A stretch of DNA of 5,520 nt from Oligoflexia bacterium (lineage in GTDB: Bacteria > Myxococcota_A > UBA796 > UBA2385), in contig JAADHA010000113.1 of NCBI GenBank assembly GCA_013152105.1, positions 1-5,520 on the forward strand, given 5' to 3'. The position numbers and the translations under genes are program-made. Shown here piece by piece: positions 1 through 5,520 of this stretch. The notes under the pieces are model-generated. The model saw only the letters and a list, made by a program, of their open reading frames with translations, made no database searches and had not been told where the DNA came from. Numbering within the stretch: position 1 is the first letter of the stretch; every line of letters begins with the position of its first letter.

Positions 1-600
1 ACCGTAGATGTCGAAGGCGATGATGCGGTGGCCAACCGCGACCTTGCCGTAGATCGGCGAAAACAGGAAGGACCCGCTGCTGGCGAAGGTCAACTTCGAG
101 ATGTCCGGCGACATGCTGTTCTTGTCGATGATCTGATGGGTCAGGGCCTTCCAGTCGGCGCTTCCGAAGTCTGGGGAGTAATCGACGGACAACTCCAGCT
201 CGAAGATCTCGGTGAGGTGGTAGCCGACGCCTGTTCCGAGGATGTAGCGGTTCAAGAAGGGGTCGTTGGCGACAAAGGCGAGGTGCGGGGAGACCTCCCA
301 GCGACCCAACTTCATGAAGTTCTTGCGCTGCAGGGTCTTGATGACCGTCTTGCGGCGGGTCTCCTCGTCCAGGATGATCGCTTCTTCTTGCCGGGCGCCG
401 ATGTTGTCGCCGATGTTGCCGCTCTCCAGGTCCTTGCGTTCGTCCCCGGCGGACTGCTCGTGCTTCTCGCCCGAGAGGATGTCGTCAAGGACACTGCTGT
501 CGTCGCTGTCAGCGCTATCGCTGTCATCGGCGGCGAGCGCGGTGGCGCTGGTCAGGAGCGGCAGGGCAAGGATAGCGCCCAGGATCGTCAGGCTGCGCAT
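1..600 (-). CDS. Outer-membrane beta-barrel protein, N-terminal 200 residues (3' end beyond window)
   Basis: The reading frame starts at ATG 600-598 and stays open for 200 codons to the left edge, so the stop is outside the window. Residues 1-23 are a Sec signal peptide (MRSLTILGAILALPLL..., cleavage near ALA|AD). A very acidic, serine-rich segment follows (about 25-40), then a polar stretch containing NIGDNIGAR (62-70). From about residue 90 it aligns with the protein encoded just upstream: 28 of 64 residues are identical in a hand-made ungapped alignment of residues 90-153 with 47-110 of that protein. Shared motifs include SP at 104-105, NDPFLNRYI at 112-120, YHL at 127-129 and SPIYGK at 181-186. 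These match my recollection of the myxobacterial-type 'outer membrane beta-barrel domain' family (TIGR04565-like). Such barrels sit in the outer membrane; the specific role is unknown. Full length is probably near 270-310 residues. It is likely co-transcribed with the paralogue 44 bases upstream. Confidence 0.85.
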   Translation of the reverse strand, partial: MRSLTILGAILALPLLTSATALAADDSDSADSDDSSVLDDILSGEKHEQSAGDERKDLESGNIGDNIGARQEEAIILDEETRRKTVIKTLQRKNFMKLGRWEVSPHLAFVANDPFLNRYILGTGVGYHLTEIFELELSVDYSPDFGSADWKALTHQIIDKNSMSPDISKLTFASSGSFLFSPIYGKVAVGHRIIAFDIYG

Positions 601-609
601 CGTGGAGTT

Positions 610-613
610 CCCT
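610..613 (-). promoter_or_regulatory. Ribosome binding site (AGGG) for the partial barrel gene
   Basis: On the minus strand AGGG lies 9 bases before ATG 600-598, inside the 44-base gap to the preceding gene. It supports this ATG, which also begins a clean signal peptide. No promoter or terminator is evident in the short gap, which fits co-transcription. Confidence 0.5.
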
Positions 614-644
614 GTTGGTGCTGTGGAGGGGATCGGCGCGGGCA

Positions 645-1466
645 TCAGTAGTCGAACTGGCGTGGCTGCATCTTGGGGAAGAAGATGCTCACGCCGACCG
701 TGGCCAGGAAGGCGTTGTAGATGCGGGACTCGGTCTCGGGCGTGTTGGGGTCATACTGCGGCTTCTTGTCGACGTAGAGGTAGTTGCGAGCGTCGATCTT
801 GAGCGCCATGCTGCCGGTCAGGAAGAAGTCCATGCCGAAGCCAAGGGTGACCGGTACGACGGCGACCGGGGTCGGTGTGCCGAGGGTGGCGCACTCGGCG
901 GTGCCCGGACTTGCGCAGCCCTTGTCATAGGTGGCGTAGTACTCGGCCATGCTCAGGATGCCGAGTCCGCCAGTGAAGTAGAAGTCGAAGTTGAGGACGG
1001 ACTCGCCGACCAGGTTGATCTTTCCGTAGACCGGTGACCAGCGCGCCGCGAAGGTCCCACCCAGGGTCATCTTGCTCAGCGGCTGCCGGAAGCTGGTGAC
1101 GTTGCCGTCGTAGGCTTCGTAGAGCAGGGCGCCGATGAGGGGCTTGAGGTCGCTGTTGCCCAGATCTGGCGCCATCATGGCCGCGCCTTCGATCGCGAAT
1201 CTCTCGGAGAGGTGGTACGCGCCCATGACGCCCACGATGTAGCGCTTCACGAAGGGGTTGTTCGGCACGTAGCCAAGCATCGGGGACAGCTCGAAACGCT
1301 GTGCCTTCAGGAAGAAGCGGTTTTGCACCACGTCGTCAGGCTTCTTCCCGTTTATCGTCTCATCGAGAGCGGCTTCGGCTGGCGAGGAGCCGGCCATGGC
1401 GGAGTTCGGAGACACCGCGAGCATGCCGGTCATCAGGCCGAGTAGCGGGGCGAGGGGAGCGCGCAT
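645..1466 (-). CDS. Outer-membrane beta-barrel protein, complete (273 aa)
   Basis: The start is placed at ATG 1466-1464 because a GGAG Shine-Dalgarno lies 8 bases upstream and the product then begins with a signal peptide (MRAPLAPLLGLMTGMLAV, cleavage near AMA|GS, residue 25). The frame is open further upstream to 1655, but that extension does not resemble protein. A short linker (26-50) precedes alternating amphipathic strands. The family-like features are SPMLGY (61-66), NNPFVKRYIVG (69-79), SPVYGK (144-149), VLNFDFYFTGGLGIL (157-171) and a C-terminal pattern of a GFGMDFFLTGS strand, ALKIDARNYLY, and a final GVSIFF strand (258-263). Ending in an aromatic residue (FDY) suits an outer-membrane barrel. 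Two cysteines, C184 and C192, flank a probable surface loop and could form a disulfide. It resembles the myxobacterial 'outer membrane beta-barrel domain' family; transport or structural function is unknown. It is the paralogue of the next gene downstream. Confidence 0.87.
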   Translation of the reverse strand: MRAPLAPLLGLMTGMLAVSPNSAMAGSSPAEAALDETINGKKPDDVVQNRFFLKAQRFELSPMLGYVPNNPFVKRYIVGVMGAYHLSERFAIEGAAMMAPDLGNSDLKPLIGALLYEAYDGNVTSFRQPLSKMTLGGTFAARWSPVYGKINLVGESVLNFDFYFTGGLGILSMAEYYATYDKGCASPGTAECATLGTPTPVAVVPVTLGFGMDFFLTGSMALKIDARNYLYVDKKPQYDPNTPETESRIYNAFLATVGVSIFFPKMQPRQFDY

Positions 1467-1474
1467 CAGGGGTT

Positions 1475-1478
1475 CTCC
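1475..1478 (-). promoter_or_regulatory. Shine-Dalgarno GGAG deciding the start of the 273-aa barrel gene
   Basis: On the minus strand GGAGA precedes ATG 1466-1464, with 8 bases between GGAG and the ATG. It favours this start over the in-frame upstream ATGs (as far as 1655), which have no comparable match that I can see and would bury the signal peptide inside the protein. Confidence 0.65.
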
Positions 1479-1540
1479 GGGAGTTCCAGCGACTGGGGGC
1501 CTGACCTGCCAGCGAGGAGCGTTTTTGTCGTGAAGCCTGT

Positions 1541-1577
1541 TCAGGAGCGGATCCTGATGGTTCGCGACTGCTCCTGA
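1541..1577. repeat. Cluster of three TCAGGA/TCCTGA half-sites upstream of the barrel genes
   Basis: TCAGGAGC at 1541-1548 is a perfect inverted match to GCTCCTGA at 1570-1577 (8 bp, 21-base loop). A third copy, TCCTGA at 1552-1557, can instead pair with 1541-1546 across a 5-base loop, and is a direct repeat of 1572-1577 at a period of 20 bases. The cluster lies 75-111 bases before the ATG at 1466. It could be a regulator-binding site with two helical-turn spacing, or two mutually exclusive leader hairpins. Function is inferred only from position and symmetry. Confidence 0.4.
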
Positions 1578-1622
1578 GGCTAGGGCGCGTAGGCCAATGC
1601 CGGCGGACACTAACATGGACAA

Positions 1623-1650
1623 GGGGCGTTGGACTCGGTTGTCCAGCCCC
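1623..1650 (-). terminator. Bulged hairpin downstream of the lipoprotein gene, possible terminator
   Basis: GGGGC (1623-1627) and TGGAC (1630-1634) pair with GTCCA (1641-1645) and GCCCC (1646-1650), giving a 10-bp GC-rich stem with a 2-base bulge (GT, 1628-1629) and a 6-base loop. It begins 73 bases after the lipoprotein stop in the direction of transcription. The bases following it on the minus strand (TTGTCCATGTTAG) are only mildly T-rich, so it is not a textbook intrinsic terminator. It could instead be an attenuator or a protective 3' structure. The rest of the 1467-1722 gap shows no gene and no convincing -35/-10 pair. Confidence 0.45.
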
Positions 1651-1722
1651 ATCACAAGGGCCTTACGACTCCCTGACGAACGGCTCGCTGGCGATGGGTG
1701 TGAACTTGCGGAATCCGGGGCC

Positions 1723-2703
1723 CTACCAAGGCAGGTCTGGACTGGCCAAGGAGACGGTCAGCTTGGCCCAGCCCATTCCGCCGCGGCGGTCGCGGGCGAC
1801 CGCGATCAGCGTGATTTCACGTACTTCGTCGCTGATGAAGGGCGGCGCAGCCTGGGCGGACTGGGGCAGCGGCGGCGACCAGGTCGCGGTCAGGTAGGGG
1901 TAGAGCCCGTAGGGCTGGTCGAAGCTGCCGTCCTCGGCGTACCAGGTGACGTAGGGTTCTTCCTGGCGCTGCTCGTCAGTGCCGTCGGCGGTGCGGTAGA
2001 GGTAGGTCTCGATCGCGTCGTCGGCCAGGATCGGCTCGATCTGCACATCCTGTCCCCAGATCCGATCGATTTGTCCGCCGGGTTTGACCGGTTCGCCGTC
2101 GATCGTGAAGCCGGTGATGTCCGGGTTGTGGTTGGGCGTGCTGGCCTCGCTGATCGGCAGGCGCTTGTAGGCCAGCTCGGTGTCGTCAGCGCCCGTGCTG
2201 CTGTCCGGGATGGCCGTGATGTTCACCACCGCGGACACGCCCTCGAGGCGTGCGGTGTCGTTGAGCCCGTCGAGGGCGTCGGCCGGTGCGGTCCAGGTCG
2301 GCGCCATGAAGGGCTCGGCACCGATCAGTCCGGCGTCGATGAGCTGCTGGTAGAGCGCCGCCTGCTCTTTGGGAGTCATCGTCTCCGGGTCGATGCCGGC
2401 GAGGTCCGACAGGGCGCTGCTGTCCACGCTGCTGTCCATGGTGCAGCCGAAGTCATCGGCCGCCTGGGGCAGGCAGGCGAACCAGAGGGAGAGTGCGATG
2501 TTGCCCCCGTCGGGGACGTAGTAGAGGGCCTCGAAGCTGACATCGTCTCCGGGCCGTGGTTCGGCCGGTTCAGCCCGAACGGCCAGGATCCTCAGGCGGT
2601 CGAGCTGCCAGGCTTGGCTGAGGCCCTGGCTGCCGCAGGCGGTGCCCAGCAGCGCGATGGTGGCCAGGGCGGTCCGCCTCAGCTTGGAAGAGAAGGGAAG
2701 CAT
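1723..2703 (-). CDS. Predicted lipoprotein of unknown function (326 aa)
   Basis: The start is ATG 2703-2701, one base after the receptor stop. The product begins with a lipoprotein signal peptide: basic n-region (SSKLRR), hydrophobic core (TALATIALLG), lipobox-like GTAC with C23 as the probable lipidated cysteine. The -3 residue of the lipobox is Gly rather than the usual Leu/Val, slightly off consensus. The frame is open upstream to 2826, but that part is the antisense-free overlap with the receptor's coding end and lacks protein character. Residues 32-60 (WQLDRLRILAVRAEPAEP, then PGDDVSFEAL) and the WFAC segment near 74-77 resemble the N-terminus of hypothetical lipoproteins I recall from Myxococcota-type genomes. 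C77 and C87 are the only other cysteines and may form a disulfide. Two Ig-like-looking stretches follow: NPDITGFTIDGEPV (193-206), and EITLIAVARDRRGGMGW (296-312). No catalytic motif is visible. Tight coupling to the receptor suggests an accessory role, perhaps capturing or presenting its ligand, which is inference. Confidence 0.85.
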   Translation of the reverse strand: MLPFSSKLRRTALATIALLGTACGSQGLSQAWQLDRLRILAVRAEPAEPRPGDDVSFEALYYVPDGGNIALSLWFACLPQAADDFGCTMDSSVDSSALSDLAGIDPETMTPKEQAALYQQLIDAGLIGAEPFMAPTWTAPADALDGLNDTARLEGVSAVVNITAIPDSSTGADDTELAYKRLPISEASTPNHNPDITGFTIDGEPVKPGGQIDRIWGQDVQIEPILADDAIETYLYRTADGTDEQRQEEPYVTWYAEDGSFDQPYGLYPYLTATWSPPLPQSAQAAPPFISDEVREITLIAVARDRRGGMGWAKLTVSLASPDLPW

Positions 2704-2713
2704 CCTAGAACTC
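2701..2713 (-). promoter_or_regulatory. Translational-coupling junction between receptor and lipoprotein genes
   Basis: On the minus strand the receptor ends TAG (2707-2705), one G follows, and the lipoprotein ATG begins at 2703. A GAG triplet (2713-2711), 7 bases before the ATG and inside the receptor's last codons, can serve as a weak ribosome-binding core. Ribosomes ending on the receptor can reinitiate directly on the lipoprotein, tying their synthesis together. Confidence 0.65.
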
Positions 2714-5437
2714 GAAGTCGGCTTGAAAGCCGGGCGAGGGGATGAAGGGCAGGCCACGAATGTAGGCGGTCTGCGTGTAGTCGTAGTTGTACTGGGTGAA
2801 TTCTGGGTTCGTGCCGCGCAAGACATTGAGCAGGTCGAGGAAGACCTCGAGCTGCCAGCGCTTGAAGGTGAACAGCTTGTCGATCCGCAGGTCGGTCTCG
2901 AAGAAGGCGGGCAGGCGTTCCGTGTTGTAGGCCCCCGTGCTGTAGGGCTGGTAGATGTCCTGGTCGATATCGTAGATGCCGCCGGAGTAGGGCGTGGTTG
3001 GATTGCCAGTTACATACTGCATCTTGCCGGAAATCTCCCAGTCGCGGGGCAGCTTGTAGCCGGCGACCGCCACCAGGATGTGGGTCTGGTCGAAATCGTA
3101 GGAGTACCAGCCATCGGCGCTGTCGAAGGGACCCAGCAGACCGGGGCCATCGAAGATTCGCGGGCTGGAAGGGTAGTCATTGCGCACCGAGCGCGACAGG
3201 GTGTAGGAAACCCAGCCGAAGAAGCGCCCGATCGGGGCCTGGCGAATAATGGTCTCGATCCCATAGGCCCGGCCGATGCCCTGGTTGACGAAAAACTGGT
3301 CGTCGATGCTGGACAGGTCGGGGTTGGGGACGATTTGGCGTTGCAGGAATTTGTAGTAGACCGAGACATCGGCGCTTAGCCCAGGCGTGAACTGCTGCTC
3401 CCAGCCGATCTCGTTGGACCAGGCGTTTTCGAAGCGGACGTCGACGCCACCGCCTGGACGCCAGCTCTCGAAGGGCTGGGGCGGTTGATTGTAGAGCCCG
3501 GTGCCCAGCTTGAAGAGGCCACCGTCGAAGAGCTCGGCCCGCAGCATGAAGCGTGGGTCCAGCCCCTTGATGTCGACCTGGCCCACGATGTTCATCATGT
3601 CGGCACGCAGGCCCGGTTGGAGCAGCAGGCGCTTGCTGTCAGCCAGGGGCCGGATGTTCATCTCGAGATACAGGTCGGGTCCCCACGCCCAGCCCGTACC
3701 CGACTGGGTGAAGGGCTCGCGCTCGGCCAGCGGATCGTAGTTGGCAAACGTGGTGGGATCGAAGGGGAACTGGGTCTGGAACTTGTACCAGCCGCCGATG
3801 AAGTCGACCCCGGCGGTCAGGTCCATGGCGGGAACGGGGGTCCACTTCAGCTCGGTGCGCAGCTCCAGCAGGCTCTGAAGCTGCGTGAGGTCAAAGGACT
3901 CGCCCAGGTTGAACTGCGCGGTGTCGACACCCAGACTGGGCACCATGCGCAGCGCCAGGTGGTCGCCGATCGGGCGATCCCACTCGACCATGATCCGGTG
4001 GGTGCCGTACTTGGTGCCGATGTCTCCCTGGGTGTCCTGGTCCGTGCCCTGGGCATAGTCACTGGGGGTCGACACTCGCAGGACATCTTGAAAGCCAAAG
4101 AGAAAGGTGGACAGGTGTCCCTTGGGCAGGTTCAGGGCGTCGAGCTTGAGCTGGTAGTCGTACCAGCGCGGCTTGATGGTGAAGCCGGTGTCGCCTGTGA
4201 AGAGGGGGATGAAGGCGTCGATGTAGGATCGGCGACCGGCGACGGCATAGCCCAGGCCGTGCTTCTTGCCGGCTTGGCCTTCGACCAGCACGGATGTGTC
4301 GAGCAGGTCGGTGTTCCAATTCACTTTCGTGCGCTCGGGAAAGGTGTGCTTGGTCTTGATGTCGATCACGCCGCCCGTGCTGCGCCCGTACTGGGTTCCG
4401 TACCCACCTGGTAGGTAGTCGACGCTGTCGACCAGGTCGGCGTTGATGACGGATGAGTAGGCGCCAAGGTGGTAGATCAGGGGGACGCGGATCCCATCGA
4501 TGTAGACACCGCTGTCTTCGGGGTTGGATCCCCGAATCACCAGCAGACCGGTCCCCAGAGGCGCGCGGGCTGCGCCGGGCAGGTCCTGGATCACGCGGAC
4601 CGGGTCGCCGAAGGTACCCGGGATCGCGCGCACCTCGGCCGTGCTGACCGTGCGCTTGGTGACATCCTGCACCGGCAGCTTGTAGACGCCGACGATCTCG
4701 TCGTCCCGGTAGGACAGGTTGCGCAGCCACAGCTTGAGCTTGGTGGGGGTGAGGGCTTCGCCTTCGGCTGGCGGGGGCGGGGCCAGCACGGTCTTCTCCA
4801 CCCGCGCATAGCCCGGGTAGGTGCTGGCGAGATGGACACTGCCGGGCGTCAAGCCACTCAGGGCAAAGCGGCCGTCGCCGTCGGTGTCCTGCTCCAGCGT
4901 GTGGCCGGTCGAGTCGGTGGCGACGATGGGAAAGCCCGAGAGCGGACGGCGCGTGCCCATCTCGATCAGCACCCCCGTGATCTGGATCGGGGCCGCCGAT
5001 GCCGGTGGGCCGGGGGCGGGCTCGGACGATGGAGGGGCTTTGAATTCGTAGGCGAATTCGATCTTGACCGGAGTCGGACCGTTGGCGTCCTCGGCGGGCG
5101 AGAAGTGCCACTGCCTGGCGGCCGCCACGGCAGCCTGGCCGAAGCCCCAGGTCGTGGGCTGGCCTGGCTCGGTGCCCTGGCGGGCGGGTTCGTCGAGCAC
5201 CGTCACCCCCGTGACCGCGCCGGTGGCGTCGATATTGATGAGCAGCGTCACGGTGGCTGTGACGCCCTCAGCCGCCGCAGCCGGCGGGTAGACAGCCTCG
5301 ACGAATTCCAGCAGGGCGGGGCTCACCGTGATCGGCGGCAGCGCTTCGGTGGGCTCGTCCGCCGCTTGGGCGAAGGCCGGCGCGCCGATCAGCAGCGAGA
5401 CCGTGACGGGCAGGGACTGGAGCAGGGACAGGATCAC
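2705..5437 (-). CDS. TonB-dependent outer-membrane receptor with N-terminal TonB-type domain (910 aa)
   Basis: Domains in order: signal peptide 1-25 (cleavage near AQA|AD); TonB C-terminal-type domain about 43-132 (AVYPPAAAAEG, then INIDATGAVTGVTV, AVAAARQWHFSPAE, and PVKIEFAYEF); Pro/Ala-rich linker 133-150; carboxypeptidase-regulatory-like domain about 151-217 (ITGVLIEMGTRRPLSGFPI, then DTDGDGRFALSGLTPG); TonB-dependent plug about 258-362 (IPGTFGDPVRVIQDLPGAAR, IRGSNPEDSGVYIDG, YLPGGYGTQYGRSTGGVIDI); beta barrel about 370-910, ending in Phe (QADFEF) as outer-membrane barrels usually do. Receptors of this class import scarce ligands, such as siderophores, cobalamin, metals or glycans, using energy from the inner-membrane TonB-ExbB-ExbD complex; the ligand here is unknown. 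The start is GTG, chosen because it overlaps the preceding stop as GTGA and is followed directly by a signal peptide. That peptide has no Lys or Arg before its hydrophobic core, which is odd. The TonB-type domain is normally on a separate inner-membrane-anchored protein. Recognition as a receptor is secure; the N-terminal domain's role is not. Confidence 0.95.
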   Translation of the reverse strand: MILSLLQSLPVTVSLLIGAPAFAQAADEPTEALPPITVSPALLEFVEAVYPPAAAAEGVTATVTLLINIDATGAVTGVTVLDEPARQGTEPGQPTTWGFGQAAVAAARQWHFSPAEDANGPTPVKIEFAYEFKAPPSSEPAPGPPASAAPIQITGVLIEMGTRRPLSGFPIVATDSTGHTLEQDTDGDGRFALSGLTPGSVHLASTYPGYARVEKTVLAPPPPAEGEALTPTKLKLWLRNLSYRDDEIVGVYKLPVQDVTKRTVSTAEVRAIPGTFGDPVRVIQDLPGAARAPLGTGLLVIRGSNPEDSGVYIDGIRVPLIYHLGAYSSVINADLVDSVDYLPGGYGTQYGRSTGGVIDIKTKHTFPERTKVNWNTDLLDTSVLVEGQAGKKHGLGYAVAGRRSYIDAFIPLFTGDTGFTIKPRWYDYQLKLDALNLPKGHLSTFLFGFQDVLRVSTPSDYAQGTDQDTQGDIGTKYGTHRIMVEWDRPIGDHLALRMVPSLGVDTAQFNLGESFDLTQLQSLLELRTELKWTPVPAMDLTAGVDFIGGWYKFQTQFPFDPTTFANYDPLAEREPFTQSGTGWAWGPDLYLEMNIRPLADSKRLLLQPGLRADMMNIVGQVDIKGLDPRFMLRAELFDGGLFKLGTGLYNQPPQPFESWRPGGGVDVRFENAWSNEIGWEQQFTPGLSADVSVYYKFLQRQIVPNPDLSSIDDQFFVNQGIGRAYGIETIIRQAPIGRFFGWVSYTLSRSVRNDYPSSPRIFDGPGLLGPFDSADGWYSYDFDQTHILVAVAGYKLPRDWEISGKMQYVTGNPTTPYSGGIYDIDQDIYQPYSTGAYNTERLPAFFETDLRIDKLFTFKRWQLEVFLDLLNVLRGTNPEFTQYNYDYTQTAYIRGLPFIPSPGFQADFEF

Positions 5438-5448
5438 TGGAGGATCTC
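5434..5448 (-). promoter_or_regulatory. 4-base stop/start overlap (GTGA) and weak ribosome-binding core for the receptor
   Basis: The TonB-like gene ends TGA at 5436-5434 and the receptor starts GTG at 5437-5435, sharing GTGA. GAG at 5448-5446 lies 8 bases ahead of the GTG. This arrangement is typical of termination-reinitiation coupling and is the main reason for choosing a GTG start. Confidence 0.6.
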
Positions 5449-5520
5449 GATCCGGCAGCGGTACGGGGCGTTGCGGACGGCGACGGGGGTGTCGCCTTGC
5501 ATGGCTGGCGCGAAGCGGGC
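5434..5520 (-). CDS. TonB-family protein, C-terminal 28 residues only (5' part beyond window)
   Basis: The frame enters from the right edge and ends at TGA 5436-5434. The visible residues (ARFAPAMQGDTPVAVRNAP, then YRCRIEILQ) match the end of the TonB C-terminal domain, where a [W/R]-F-x-PA helix end is followed by G-x-PV and a final beta strand. It aligns with the equivalent part of the TonB-type domain in the next gene (HFSPAEDANGPTPVKIEFAY). TonB proteins span the periplasm and energise outer-membrane receptors, so the position directly ahead of a receptor gene makes sense. With so little sequence it could be a free TonB or the end of a larger fusion protein; a membrane anchor cannot be checked here. 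Its single cysteine in the last strand is a minor oddity. Confidence 0.65.
   Translation of the reverse strand, partial: ARFAPAMQGDTPVAVRNAPYRCRIEILQ

Noticed and set aside
28..651. Plus-strand open frame (207 codons) opposite the partial barrel gene
   Set aside because: The minus strand here encodes a signal peptide plus a family-like barrel with clear similarity to its neighbour; the plus frame has neither.
1521..1529. GTTTTTG run on the plus strand as a terminator tail
   Set aside because: No convincing stem precedes it and there is no plus-strand gene for it to terminate.
1594..1622. Possible -35/-10 promoter (TTGTCC, 17 bases, CATTGG) on the minus strand
   Set aside because: The -10 element matches consensus at only two positions, too weak to call in GC-rich DNA.
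1467..1655. In-frame 63-codon extension of the complete barrel protein, including a hydrophobic stretch after a second ATG
   Set aside because: The internal ATG at 1466 has a good Shine-Dalgarno and starts a proper signal peptide. The extension contains the repeat cluster and hairpin end, which suit non-coding leader sequence.
1597..2745. Long plus-strand open frame (382 codons) opposite the lipoprotein gene
   Set aside because: It is a GC-rich antisense shadow. Its translation is dominated by Gly, Val, Arg and Ala with no domain, and the minus-strand frame has a signal peptide, a lipobox and good coupling.
3485..4414. Plus-strand open frame (309 codons) opposite the receptor barrel
   Set aside because: It lies wholly inside the well-supported receptor gene, has low-complexity Val/Gly/Gln-rich composition and no recognisable motif.
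4059..5111. Minus-strand open frame (350 codons) inside the receptor gene
   Set aside because: It is an out-of-frame reading of the receptor, rich in Arg and Pro, with no domains.

Overview
This is a GC-rich stretch of bacterial chromosome in which every supportable gene lies on the minus strand, so the genes read from the right edge to the left. It encodes cell-envelope proteins of a didermic (outer-membrane) bacterium. Three things point to Myxococcota or a related former-Deltaproteobacteria lineage: an outer-membrane beta-barrel family typical of that group, a TonB-dependent receptor carrying its own TonB-type domain, and a lipoprotein with an N-terminal pattern I associate with that group. 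The lineage call is inference from family resemblance; there is no rRNA or marker gene here.

Right part (5520 down to 1723): three genes in very tight succession. The last 28 codons of a TonB-family protein overlap by 4 bases (GTGA) the GTG start of a 910-residue TonB-dependent outer-membrane receptor. The receptor's TAG stop is separated by one base from the ATG of a 326-residue predicted lipoprotein. This looks like one translationally coupled unit: a periplasmic energy-transducing protein, an outer-membrane gated transporter, and a lipid-anchored protein that may assist it. The substrate cannot be read from the sequence.

Middle (1722 to 1467): a 256-base non-coding gap. It holds a strong bulged hairpin (1623-1650), possibly a terminator or attenuator, and a cluster of TCAGGA/TCCTGA half-sites (1541-1577) ahead of the next gene.

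Left part (1466 to 1): two tandem paralogous outer-membrane beta-barrel proteins, 44 bases apart. The second runs off the left edge of the window and lacks its 3' end. They are probably co-transcribed and arose by duplication.

The most unusual item is the receptor: a signal peptide, then a TonB C-terminal-type domain, a carboxypeptidase-regulatory-like domain, a plug and a barrel in one polypeptide, directly downstream of a separate TonB-type gene. No RNA genes, mobile elements, CRISPR arrays or plus-strand genes could be supported.
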